Below, in pieces: positions 52,641 through 64,000 of a stretch of 64,000 bases of DNA. The notes beneath the pieces were generated by a model, which ran no database searches, was not told the DNA's origin, and was given only the letters and a program-made list of their open reading frames with translations. This DNA comes from Tetrahymena elliotti 4EA (lineage: Eukaryota; Ciliophora; Oligohymenophorea; Hymenostomatida; Tetrahymenidae), in contig JH720298.1 in assembly GCA_000231825.2 (NCBI GenBank), forward strand, positions 1,518,814 to 1,582,813, read 5' to 3'. Position 1 is the first letter of the stretch. Every line of letters begins with the position of its first letter. The translations under genes were made by a program, and so were the position numbers.

Positions 52641-55600
52641 ATGGAATAAAATAATATTACAAATATAACCACTCTTGAAAATGTAATTAAAATGTTTAGT
52701 AGGAATAAAATAATATTGTTTTTTCAATTCAAAAGTTACTAAATTCTGATCTAACTTCTCATGTTAATCTTGAGATTGATTTAAGGTAAAATTTATTACA
52801 TTTAATTAATTTACAGGCACTTCCTCTTTAATCTAAATTAATTAGTCTTAATTTATTCAAAAAATATCTAATTAATATAAACTCTAACTAAATAAATGAA
52901 TTACCTTTTTTAAATCCTTTCTCTTCAAATTTCTTTTGATTTTTTAATTTGAAATAATGTTAAATTTTTCAACTTATTTTATCATTTTACTTATTGGTTT
53001 TCGTTTTTCATCTTAAGTTTTTTATCTATTATTATTCTTAGAAACTTTTTATTAATATAAAAAGCTCAAATTTTGTTGGTTACGAAGGAGCTCAAACATT
53101 GGCTTTTTGCTTAACTAAGTGTATTAATCTATAAAATTTTACACTCTTCCTCATGTAAAAATAGTGTTTATGTATTATTTTATCTTCAAATAAATATCAA
53201 AACAAATAAACTAACAATTATTCTTAAGAGTGAGGAGCAAAATATAAATTGATTGGCTTTTTAATTATTTTTTAGTTAAAGTCATAATAATGGTTACTTA
53301 ATCATTATTTTAATGATAGCTTAACATTCATTCATGAACTAACTAATAAAAAACCTCATTTCTATTTATTATTTAGCTTAAAATAAACATTTTAAAAACA
53401 TTCAATTTTTTTATTGAAATTGTTAATATTTTTTAATTCCAAATTTTTAATATAATTTAATAAGAGATAAATAAATATTATTAATAGGAATAATTAAATA
53501 GGAGACCAGGGAGTTTATTCCATAGGTTTTAGTTTAGCTCACTGTCATAAAATTTAAACTTTGACACTTTACTTATGGTAAAAATCAACATTTTTTTATT
53601 TAAATTTTATTTAAAAAAAGAGAATAAAAGTTAAAAATAATTGAATACTTATTTAAGTTAGAAAAAAGTTCATTTTTTATAGTATTAGTTATTCTTTACT
53701 TTTTATATTGAAATTTTACATATATCTGAAGGAGCAGGTCAGTCAAATTTTAATTATTTTTGTTAATACCTATTATTATTTTTTCATTCATTCAAATTAC
53801 AAAAAAAAATATTCTTTTACTAAAAATGAAAAGGAAAAATTAAATAAATAATTATGGAGCTTCAGAATTGGCTTTTAATTTAGCCCAATGTCCTCAACTG
53901 AAAAATCTCTCACTTTACCTTTAGTAAAATTTGTTATTAATAATTTATTGTTTTCTCAGAAAAAATATTAATATGCATTTATTTATTTAGAAGAAAATAA
54001 GTAAAGCTTTTTATGGTTTTTTATTATAGATTTAGGTTTTTAAACTTAGCTCTCATTTGATAAATCAATTTTTCCTTGAATTACTTACTTATTTATCAAT
54101 TCTGATTTTTATTTTTAGTTTTCTTTGTTAAATTCTTTGCTCTTTTCACATTTTTCTTTATTTTTAAAATAAATTTTTTCAATTCAAATAAAAAAAATCA
54201 TAAAAAATATTTTAGGAATAATTAAATAGCTGATGATGGAGCATAAGGATTAGTATCCTATTTATCCTAATGCTTTAATCTTACAAGCTTGAATCTATAC
54301 CTTAAGTAATAAATAGTCTCTAAATTCTTTTTAAGTGATTTTTTAGTTTTTAGTTATAAGAAGAGTTCTCCTAAAAATAAAATATTAGCTTTGTGTACTT
54401 ATCAAAGAAAACATGCAAAATCTTCAAAAAATTAATTATTTGATTCATTTCTTTCTTCATTTTTACTAATTATTCTTTTGCTTATCACTTAAAGTTAGAA
54501 TTTTATAAGTTGTCAAGGTATATTCGAGCTTAGCTTTAGCTTAGCAAACTGCACAAAACTCTAATCTTTGAAACTTTTTCTTTCGTAAATTTTATTAAAT
54601 AGTATATATTCATCTAAATATAAATGTTAAAAGAAGGAAGCAAGCAGTTGCTTAGATAGAAAATGCTAATTTGATTAAATTCCTTTTTTTATTATTTTTC
54701 TAATTTTTTTCACAAGATAAATTTGAATTATGTTTGGAAAAATTATTATTTTTAAATAATAAAATGTTTTTCTTAAATACAATAGCGATAATTAATTTGG
54801 TGATAACGGTCTATCAGGTTTGGGGGCTGGGTTAGCTTAATGCACCAATCTCTCAATTTTGCTGCTTGATCTTTCGTAAAAATGCATTCATTTTTAATTT
54901 GTTTTAATTAATAAATAAATCAAAAAAGATCAAAAATTTAAAGGATATATTTTTTTGATTCAAATAATGTTAAGTTTAATATAAAATAGTATTGGCTATC
55001 TTATAAAGCAAAAACAAACTGATTTATGTGAAATGAAAATGTTAACCAAACTTTCAATTTTACAAATTTAGTGCAAAAAATGTTTTCTTTTTAATTTAAA
55101 TTGTATCATTTTAACTCAAAATTTTTTCAACTAAATTTAAAAAGAACAACTGAAATTACTGGCTAAGGAATATCAGATTTGGGTTTTTATTTAGCTCAAT
55201 GTACTAAACTCTAAAATTTGATACTCTATCTCAAGTAAAAACTGTTTTATTTTTTTATAAATGAATTAAAATTAAATAATTGTTTAGTTTTTTAAGAATA
55301 AATAATTACATAATTTAACTAATTTCAATTCTTATTTTCAATATAAATTTAAATTTTTGAATTATCTTTATTCAAATTATAGCTTTTCTATTTATTAAAT
55401 TGATTTTTTTCAGCTTCCACACTTTATGAAAGATTCCTACTTTTTTTCAATTTATATGAGAAAAATATTTTTTAAATAAATAACAGGAATAATGTTATCG
55501 AATATGAAGGAGTATTTACTATGCTTAAAAACATATCTCGCTGTATAAAGCTCTCATATTTAGAATTTTAAATCAGGTAAAAATTATTAATAATAAATAT

Positions 55601-55952
55601 TTTTATATTATTTCTCACATATTTAAACTTATTTATTTATACTCTGTATTTTTTTAAAGATGTTACAGAGCTATTTGTTGATAGATTCATTTTTATTCAT
55701 TAGTCTATATTTTTACTTCTAATCAATTCATTATTTTTTTTTATAGCAAATTTCTATTTAAAAGCTTAAAATTTTTACTTATTTTTGTACTTCTAGTTTT
55801 CACTTTTATATTTTTCCTCCATTTTTCAATTTAACTTTAAAAATATTATTAAAAGGAATGGAAGGACAAGTTATATTTCAAACTAAGATAGTGTATTACT
55901 TACAAAAAAACTCTTTAAAGCAAAAAGATTAGTCAAAATAATTAATGAATGA
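52641..55952 (+). CDS. LRR protein with one repeat per 90-nt exon (11 exons, 302 residues)
   Basis: Exons: 52641-52682, 52736-52785, then eight of exactly 90 nt (53065-53154, 53488-53577, 53834-53923, 54216-54305, 54495-54584, 54786-54875, 55145-55234, 55487-55576) and 55856-55952 with TGA. All introns from the second on are phase 2, so each 90-nt exon is a symmetric 30-residue unit. The units share the pattern N-x-I-x-x-x-G-x-x-x-L-x-x-x-L-x-x-C-x-x-L-x-x-L-x-L-x-L, for example FGDNGLSGLGAGLAQCTNLS, IGDQGVYSIGFSLAHCHKIQ and ITGQGISDLGFYLAQCTKLQ. This is the LRR type with a short alpha-helical side, found in ribonuclease-inhibitor-like proteins, giving a curved solenoid for protein binding. 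The C-terminus (KLFKAKRLVKIINE) is a basic cap. The partner is unknown. Confidence 0.88.
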
Positions 55953-56499
55953 TGTATGTATGAATATTGATAAACCAAATATATTAAAATAGTTATTCAT
56001 TTTACAATATTTAATCTGAAAAAAAATCAAAAAAATCAAAAATAAAAATCATATTCATAAAATAATTTGTTTGTTTTTTTATTTTAAAATTTTTTATGGT
56101 ACTTGCTTTTAAATTGAAGTTAAAATTTATAGTTTATTTAACTAAAGTTAGTGTATTTTTTAATTAATTAAGTAGTTTGTTTACTTTTTATGAGATTAAC
56201 AATCAAACTAGAAAAAAAGTTTACTTTAATTTTAAAAAATGAAATAAGTGTGAATGAAAAAAGTGAGAAAAATTATTTTTGTCACCATTTAATTAATTTT
56301 GCTTCTATATTTTTAGAAAAAATAAAAAAAATTTAACTTTTACTTTATTTAATAAGTTTCTAAATAAAAATAAATGAAAAGAAAAGTTAATAAATGATTT
56401 AAAGTAAATTATATATTATTTATGTTTATATTGTATGATGAAAATTTTGAAACTCGCAAGATATAAAAAAATATAAAATAATAAAGGAAAATAATGTTT
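55953..56499. other. Convergent spacer between two LRR genes
   Basis: AT-rich, bounded by two stops. No feature seen. Confidence 0.5.
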
Positions 56500-59400
56500 T
56501 CAATAGTCATATATTGTCAAATTTTTAAGTTTTCTTGCCAAATGGTTAAATGTTTCTTAATTCATGCGATTACCATCATAACTAAAATAAAAACTAACTC
56601 CAACAATGCTTTGGTTGTTAATCTGCTTCAGTATGTTCAAATATAATTTAGCAGGATCATATTGACGAACGATTTAAAGCATAGATAACTGAAGAAATTG
56701 TAAGTTTTCTAATTTATTTGTGCTTTCAATAATTTCTTTGAAGAATTCAAGGCTCTCATTATCTACTAAAAATTATAATTAAGCATGTTTACTTGATTTG
56801 TTTTTGTAATATTTTATTAAATAATTGATGTTGTCTAAGTGATCTTAAACCTTTAATTTAAAAATAAACTTTTTAATTTATTCACACAGAATAAATTATT
56901 CATCTTCTTCAGATAACAAGCAATCATTCATCTAAAAGAAATAATTATTTTAGAACAAAAATCCTAAATCTAAAATGAGTTATTTAGGTGAAATAAACTT
57001 ATTTAGAATATATTTTCTTGATTTTTGATTTATTTCTAAGTAAATGTCTTAAAATTCTTAAAATTTTTTTGAGATCTTAATAATACTTCCGATGCTGACT
57101 TTATCATCTAAATCTAAAATGACTGTCAACTTTTCAAGTTTTTCAAGCTTTTAGAAACTTTCAACTATTTCTTGAACATCTTATTCATTTTTTAAATAAA
57201 CGCTTTCACATTTCAGTGCTAACTAATTAACATGGAGAATATTTAAAGCAATATTGCTAATTAAATGTCCATCAATTTCACTATTAGATTAACTAATAAA
57301 TGTAATGTCTAATTCTTGAATTTTATTCAAGAATTTATAAGAATTAATTTATTGAAGCTATTAATTAAAGCACTGATAAGGACATCTTATTTTTAAATTG
57401 GTTAGCTCTGTTTAATTTTTTAAAATGTCTATCAAATCAACATAATTGCTAGAATTCTTCTAATCTTCTACGCTAATATAGTATTAAGGTGAGTAACTAA
57501 TTTTACCTGAGGGAATGTAATTAATTTCTAATTGAAGTATCTAATCTGTAAAATTGTTTGTAAAATAATTCCAAAAATCGAAATCATCTTATCTTCCTTT
57601 GAGTATTCTAAAATATTTTATACTTTCTAGTTATTTATTTGTATTTTTATATTTCTTTAAAATCGTTTCAAAAAAGTTAGAAATTCTTTGCTCCAAAATA
57701 TCTAGGTCTTCAATTACAATAAAATCCTATAACAAGCTATCTTTTCTTTAAATACATAAAGAATCAAATTGTTGAGGAGTAAACTTGGCATATCCCATTT
57801 TAAATGAATTTTATTTCCCCTAAAATAGATAATTAAAATTGACTGAGGGGAATTGTAATTGATAATATTGCAATTCTTCAAACAACTCAATTATTTTGTT
57901 GCCCTTTAAGAATAAATTTAAAATGTTCAACTCTAAATTTTAGATTTCACTTTATTTTTCTAGTAAAGTTTTAAAAATTTTAATGTCTAATTAGTCATTA
58001 TTTCCTTCACTGTTACTATTTGAAGCCTAGTCTTCAAAAATTAATGATAAATTCTTTATCTTATTTTGGTAATTGATCAAAGGAGAAATCTACTTTTCAA
58101 TTTAGTTAACTTAATATTATTTAAATGCAAGTTGAAGGTGAGTTGGTTAACATTATTCTAGAAAATCATTTAATAAATCATTTTCTCCTTTATCAAATTC
58201 GACATTCAAATAGTTATTAAAAAGTGTATGCATTTGATCTCCTTTTTTTCTTGATTCTTCAATTGAATAGGATTCTTCCACCAATCTATCTAATATAAAT
58301 TGATTTACACTTTTCTTTTCATGTGTATATACCACAGATGCCTTTCTTAAAGAGCTCATTTTTGCTAATTGTTAGTAAAGTTGAGAGTAATCTTTTAGAG
58401 AATCCTATTTAAAAGGCAAATCTAATTTGAAATTTACAATATCTTTTTACTTTTACAAAACATTCAACAAATTAAAATGTTCTTTTTACAAGAGCATATT
58501 CAAAGAATCATCACATTTTAATTCCAATTCTTTCAAGCAAGAATGACTTGTCAAAAGATTTTATATTTATTAGAGATCTTCTGATCTTAATCCCAATATA
58601 ATTTGAATAGAAAATAAAACTTTACTTGACTAAGAATACTCAAAAACATCTTTTAATTGAGAAATAACATTAGCATTGTAAGGATTTAAATTTTGTTTAA
58701 ATGCAAAGCTTTTCAAATGAGAAGAATCCTTTGTAATAGCAGAAACTCTTTAAACCAAAGATAAATTAACTACTCTGCGTAATAAATTAATTGTGATTTC
58801 CTTGATATTTTTAGAATGTGCAATTTTAGTAACAACATCCTCTATTTTTTATTCTACTCCAGCTTTGAAATAGTTTCCATATATTAACAAACTGAATCTT
58901 TTTATTTAAGCATCTTATAAACCCTCCAAAATGTTTTCACTTTAATTTGCGGGATATCTATGAAAATCCAAAGCAAACTCTTCAAGCTTAGGCAGCTTTT
59001 TGAATTTGCTAATCAAATTGTTGAATTCATTTTCATAGATTTTTAATTTTGCCATGTAAATTATTTTAATGAGAGTGAGCTCTTTTAATTTAGATATTTT
59101 CGATGCCAATGACATAAAGCCTATCTTCCTAACATTCACAAACTTATGAAAAGTTATTTCTAAACTTTTAGCATTCTTAAATTTCTCTATCAGCTTAGAC
59201 AGTTGAAACATATCATTGTAGCCAAAATTCAATTTTAGAACTTTAATACTCACATTAATTACAAAGTTTTTGAATAAATCTACTAACTTGTATATTTTAT
59301 TCATCTTTTCCTAGTTTATGCTACTGACAAAAGTGAATTGAAATTCACTATAATCTATTTCACTAATTTAGCTTTTCTAATTCTTTGATATAGTAATGAG

Positions 59401-59580
59401 TAGACCATCAAGAGAATCTTCCATTGAGTAGGATTAGTTTTCTGTTATCAATTATTTTAGAACTTCATAATTAGATTCATTATCAGAAAAGTCTAATTAC
59501 AATTTTTTAAATTCAAGCTAATTTTTGTAATTATTAAGAACCTTTTGATCTGGATTTTTTTTTTGGTTTCCAATTTCCAT
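56500..59580 (-). CDS. Large LRR-like protein, intron-less open frame (1026 residues)
   Basis: One uninterrupted ciliate-code frame of 1027 codons from ATG (MEIGNQKKNPDQKVLNNYKN) to TGA. Leucine-rich strands recur throughout (LKVLKLNFGYNDMFQLSKL in spirit: VLKLNFGYN, LEEFALDFHRY, LEKLTVILDLDD, LQLEINYIPSGK), separated by 40-60 residues of charged helix, as in the plus-strand gene at 46869. No kinase, membrane or catalytic motif in this frame. It is the intact paralog of the frameshifted copy at 48964-51930. A protein-like stretch lies upstream (59700-59870), so the true N-terminus may be longer and spliced. A scaffold or recognition role is inferred from the LRR-like composition only. Confidence 0.8.
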
Positions 59581-59699
59581 CTTTCTTTCTTATTTGCAAA
59601 TCTCTTTTTTAATTTCTTAAATTAAATTAATAAATTATAGACCTAGATCTTTACCATATAAATTGAAAGATAAAAGAATAATTAAAACTGATTCTCAAA

Positions 59700-59870
59700 T
59701 TAATTAATAAAATCTTCTTTTACGCTTTATCCTTTCTTGCCAACTACAAATCGCTTGAATCCCCTAATTGAGAAAGTATAAAATTAAATTTTATATCTGA
59801 TATAATCAGTAACTCATTCCTCAAATAATCACTTTCCAAATAAAATTTAACTTTATCAATATAAATAGCA
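59700..59870 (-). other. Possible upstream exon of the 56500-59580 LRR gene, kinase-N-lobe-like
   Basis: Minus-strand frame beginning after a possible acceptor (TCCAG at about 59871), reading IDKVKFYLESDYLRNELLII then SDIKFNFILSQLGDSSDLQL and ARKDKAQKKILL. The spacing hydrophobic-L-G-x-S-S-x-L-Q-L-A-x-K-D...K-I-L vaguely recalls a protein-kinase glycine loop with the following lysine strand, but key glycines are missing. There is no ATG in frame. The homologous stretch is recognisable upstream of the pseudogene (about 51770-51930), though broken there by TGA. It could be a 5' exon or decayed sequence. Confidence 0.3.
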
Positions 59871-61200
59871 CTGGATTTAAAATCATCTCAAAATAGAATT
59901 TTATAAATAAAACTTGTAATAATAAATATGTAATAAAATATTCAATCATAGTTAGATGATAATCAAATGAATTTTAAATTATCGAAATATCTCATTTATA
60001 GACAGACATAGCATGAATTAAAATTTTTAAATTAATAACAAAAGAATTAATAAATGGACCAAAAATAGTTAACTAAAATGATAAATAACTACATAATCTA
60101 ATATGAAAAGTAATGCTAAAAGATTAATAAGTCTAAGTAAATAATAACATAATCTACAATGATTTAAAAAAATGAACTAAAAGACAATAATAATATTTTT
60201 ATAAGACAAACAGTTTACTTCCTTAAAAAATTAATAATCAGCAAATATCTGGCTATTAACTACTGCAATAAAAATTAAATCAACAAGTTGCAATACTCAA
60301 CGAAATATTTTACCACAAAAAAATTTATAAAAAGAATTATTCTATAAAAATTTAGAGGGCGTAGGATCTCTTTCTTAATGGGGATTGACATTATATTTAA
60401 AATAATTACAATAAATCATATTTTATACAAGAAAATAATCTTTAGCTTTGAGAAATATTTTTGTTTAAAAAATGTTCTTTTTGTTTTTTGAAAAGATTTT
60501 TCAAACTTTTAGTGAACAAGTAATAAAGAGAGATTATTTCATTTCTAATAAAAGTATATTTATTTCAGGACAATTAATTTTATTCGCTTACTTGAGAGAT
60601 TTATTATTTTAAATATCAAAATAGAAAATAAATAGGATTCTCAAAAAGAAATTTTTTGATGAAGTCAACATAATATAATAAATTTAATTTTAGCAATGAA
60701 TGAGAAAGAAGTCAGTATAATTGTTTTTCTTAAAAATTAACAAATCTTTATGAAATATAAGTGGCAAAATATTATTTTTAGTCTGAATTTACTAACTTTT
60801 CAAAAATAACCAAAAATAACAGAAATTTTAAATAAGTTATAAAATACAAGAATTGTTTATAAAAATATTGGTTTTGTTAATCAACAAAAAGGCAACATTA
60901 TTTTGGACAGAATATTTAAAATAAGCAACATTTGTTTTAAAAATAAACAAAGAATATCCTTTAATAACTCAATTTTAGTAAGTAAGCTTAGTTAATGAAA
61001 AACAAAGAGATATTAAATTTAATTTTTTTGTTTGAGAGATTAAATTAGATTTATCTACATATGAATATAAAAAATAGATATGGTTCTTTCTTTGTTTTTT
61101 AGTTAATTTGATATATTGAAATACTTAATTATTTAAATAGAGGCATGAATATTACATGGTTTATACCTAAATAATTGTATATTAGCTTGCATTATGAAGC
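59871..61200. other. Intergenic region
   Basis: AT-rich spacer between the LRR gene's upstream region and the mL43 stop. No exon or structure that I can support. Confidence 0.45.
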
Positions 61201-62158
61201 TCATTATATGATTTGACTGTTAAATTCTTCGTTAATTTTCTTTTCTTTGAGGAAAGCATGAACAAAATCTTTATAGTTAACTAATTCTACATTCTTATTT
61301 ACATTATCTACAAGTTAGATTTCTTCTTTAGGTTCTTTTATTTCTCTAACCATTTATAATTCTACTTTGGGGTAGGTGCTCCAAGTTAAGGGTGTCCATT
61401 TGCCTTTAAAGTTAAAAAATTAAAGAATTTAAAATGATTTCAATAAAAAAGATTTAACAACACTCATCTATTGATTGATAGAGTTTAAAATTAGATTGAA
61501 TTCAAGAAAAGCTAATTAAATTAAAAGTGTTTGTTTATTTATTAGCATGCTTAAATCTTATCAAATCGTATAAAAAAAATCTTATTTAATCAATTCTTAC
61601 CTTAAATTGAGGGCTTGGAGGTGTAAAGTTTCTTACCAGCAAAAGGAAGAGCCTTTCTGCCAACTATAATTAACAAAAAGAAAATATTTCAGTTAAGTAG
61701 AAAACGCAATCAAAAATAAATAAATGAATCAATCATTCATTCATTAATATTTATATTGATTTAATTCTAAGAATATTCTCCGAAATAAAATATTTTGAGA
61801 TAGGTAAATAAATTACATGATTATCTAACTCTATTGAACTCATCTAAAATTTCTTCACCTTCATAATTCTTTAATGAAACATCCTTAACAAAACCATTTA
61901 TATATTAAGCACTTAAGAAGGGGTGCTTATTTCTTCTCATGATAAATTCAAATTAGATCTATGGATTCTTAACCATGAATTCCTTAACTGTCTCGCTATT
62001 CAAGAAGTCTCTAACACCCTTGCTACTACCTTATAAATTTCAATCAAAAGCCATTAATCTTCTGCTATTACCTATATATCTAATGAATTTATTTTACCTC
62101 CGAAATCGCAAAACTAAAGCTGAATTTTTCTCAACTAGAAAACACCTCTTGAACACAT
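61201..62158 (-). CDS. Mitochondrial large-subunit ribosomal protein mL43
   Basis: Component of the mitochondrial ribosome large subunit, with the thioredoxin-like L51/S25/CI-B8 domain. Four exons (62098-62158, 61817-62029, 61601-61663, 61201-61403) close in phase to 179 residues. Diagnostic sequence: MCSRGVFQLRKIQLQFCDFG followed by GSSKGVRDFLNSETVKEF, then NPQIQFEFIMRRNKHPFLSA and QYINGFVKDVSLKNYEGEEI, matching the family's YC-x-x-GGSS-x-G-x-R-x-F, R-x-x-HP-x-x-x-AEY-x-NG order. The first intron interrupts GGSS. The C-terminal about 85 residues (GRKALPFAGKKLYTSKPS, GKWTPLTWSTYPKVELQ and a charged tail) lie beyond the conserved fold. The N-terminus starts almost directly with the domain, so mitochondrial import would rely on internal signals. 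Confidence 0.93.
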
Positions 62159-63210
62159 TTATATGCTAATTTATTATTTAACTTAATTATTTTCTTTTTA
62201 ATTTAGTTATCTAAATATAAACAAATCAATTCACAAAAGACCTTATCTACATACATACATCTATTTCCTTTACTATGTATCTTTGAATACTAACTCACTC
62301 AGCAATATTCTTTATTATTAACTAAAAAAATATTGATCTTTTTTGATTGCTTGCTTCCTCACCTCTGATAAATTTTAAATTGGATATTGTTTTTTATATT
62401 CGAATATTCTTCATAAAAATCAAATTAGAATTATTATAAAATTTATTTTTTTTATTTTTTTAAATGAAATTATTTAAAAATAATATGCACTGTTCATGCA
62501 AAAATCAAATAATCCAGTAAGTAGAATTAATTGAAAATAGAAAGCCTCGAATCACATATAATAAAACTAAGAACTAGAAAGGGTATTTATTAAGCCAATA
62601 GAATATCAATTCTATATAAACTTAATTAAATACTTCTCCTCAATATTTTAAAAATTTCATCTATCAAATATTTCCATAGATAAAAATTATCTTAAGCTGA
62701 TTTTAATACAATTTTAACATTCCAAAAAATCTATTTGATCTTGAAAATTCAAAAAAAAATGAATCAGAAAAGGTATCTATCACTAAAAAATTTAAATGTT
62801 TTTGTTTTCATTTACATTGAATTTAATAAAAATTTGTTTTGTTATTCAATAACTTTTCTTTTTTAAAGCCTCAATCAAAAAATCTCAGCCTGAAAATATT
62901 TATTAAAGCCTCAAACAAAAGCTTTCAAGAAAAAAATACATTTTGATCAATCAAAATATATAATAAATAATTTTATTTTTTTAAAATAATGAAAAAAAGA
63001 AATATTTAATTTACTTTCAGAATAAATCTGAAGTTGGTTTTATTTTTTAAGAATTTTTGTTCACATTAAGTTTAAATGAAGATTGATTAAGAGATAGAAT
63101 AGATAGTTTTGAGATTACTTTTAGATTATTTAAAAAATTAAAAGAATGTTTATGAATAATATGAAGAACAGTAAAATAAGCATTTTGTTTTATTTAATAT
63201 TTAGGCTAGC
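62159..63210. other. Intergenic region
   Basis: AT-rich spacer between the mL43 start and the reductase stop. It contains the mL43 promoter region; nothing else seen. Confidence 0.5.
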
Positions 63211-64000
63211 TCAAAGTTTAGGTTGTTATTTTTCAGGATAATCACACTTGATGATAACTTTTCCTGTGTTATCACCACCGATAAGACGTCTAAGACCACG
63301 AGGAGCAGAGTCAAGACCATAGAGAACATCTTCTGTGTGTTTAAGTTAATTCTTAGAAATAAGATTACCAAGATAGGCAATAGCTTCTTTGTATCTCTTA
63401 GCATAATCCATAACAATAAATCCTTACATTAAACCTTTCTTAATAATAAGTCTTTAGTAATTCTTTAAGGCATATGGCTTAGAGGTATTATATCCAGAAA
63501 TAGCTCCACACATAACGATTCTGCAGTGATCTCTGACTAGCAACAAGCATAAATCCAAGATTTCACCTCCTACATTATCAAAATAGACATCAATACCTTT
63601 AGGACAATATTCCTTCAATTTCTTAAAGATGTCATCTTCCTTGTAATTGATACACTCATCAGCTCCCAAACTCTTGACGAATTCACATTTATCCTTTGAT
63701 CCAGCCATACCTTTTTTTTATAAAAACATTCATTTTAATATTTTTTTACAAATTTTTTTTTTCTTCATAAACAAAAATTTGGTTTTTTTCTATCTACTTT
63801 TAAGCTCCAAAATAATTAAAAAAATATATTTAAAATGAACTAATTGATTTCATTTATTGTTATTTATTTTTATTTCGAGTGATTAATTCTACTTATTAAT
63901 TGTTTGTAAAAGAATTAATTACCAATAACTCTAGCACCAGCTGATTTAGCGAGTTAAACGGCAATTTAACCAACTGCACCTGCAGCAGCACTAACAACTA
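63211..64000 (-). CDS. Prostaglandin/alkenal reductase-type medium-chain dehydrogenase, 3' part; N-terminus beyond right edge
   Basis: NADPH-dependent MDR-superfamily reductase of the leukotriene B4 12-hydroxydehydrogenase / PTGR type, which reduces the C=C bond of enones. Two exons are visible (63923->64000 and 63211-63710) joined by a 212-nt intron with closing phase. The Rossmann motif AAAGAVGQIAVQLAKSAGAR spans the end of the first visible exon. It is followed by SKDKCEFVKSLGADECINYK, then YFDNVGGEILD and CGAISGYN, typical PTGR blocks, and a C-terminus ending GLRRLIGGDNTGKVIIKC. Zinc-ligand cysteines of alcohol dehydrogenases are not seen in this part. The catalytic N-terminal domain lies off the window, so the substrate cannot be judged. 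Confidence 0.92.

Overview
The window looks like macronuclear-type DNA of a Tetrahymena-like ciliate. It is extremely AT-rich, and conserved proteins can be read only if TAA and TAG are glutamine codons and TGA is the sole stop. A histone H3, an HSD10-like dehydrogenase and a CLPTM1-family protein all read through in-frame TAA/TAG and end at TGA. Introns are short, AT-rich and mostly GTAA...TAG. Standard-code ORFs are therefore nearly useless here, and all gene models were built by hand with the ciliate code. In most models the exon lengths and phases close exactly, which is the main internal support.

Layout. 1-7250: two minus-strand genes, the 5' part of an axonemal-type dynein heavy chain (start 4123, running off the left edge) and a complete CLPTM1-family membrane protein. 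10080-11592: plus-strand short-chain dehydrogenase of the HSD17B10 type. 12804-13456: small minus-strand protein, possibly START-like. 15070-19364: plus-strand gene for a 1280-residue low-complexity protein not recognised. 20055-20202: a two-block tetranucleotide repeat between convergent genes. 20617-27826: two tandem minus-strand genes, a DxDxT (SCP/NIF-type) phosphatase and a 1546-residue Q/N-rich coiled-coil protein. 30799-32152: a six-exon coiled-coil protein resembling dynein regulatory complex subunit DRC12/CCDC153. 38075-38485: intron-less histone H3 variant, preceded by a G-run cluster.

46869-59870 is a cluster of leucine-rich-repeat-like genes: an intron-less 430-residue gene (+); a frameshifted pseudogene (-) beside a 100-base assembly gap; an 11-exon gene (+) with eight consecutive 90-nt phase-2 exons of one repeat each; and an intact 1026-codon gene (-) that is the close paralog of the pseudogene. 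The right end holds mitochondrial ribosomal protein mL43 (61201-62158, -) and the 3' part of a prostaglandin/alkenal-reductase-type dehydrogenase (63211 to the right edge, -).

There is no operon logic. Two genes fit ciliary function (dynein heavy chain, DRC12-like) and two or three fit mitochondrial or lipid metabolism (HSD10-like, mL43, reductase). The LRR block looks like a lineage-specific, recently duplicating family. The long intervals 32.2-38.0 kb and 38.5-46.9 kb show no gene I can support. The most noteworthy points are the one-exon-per-repeat LRR gene, the frameshifted LRR paralog, and a three-hairpin inverted-repeat structure at 28461-28583.
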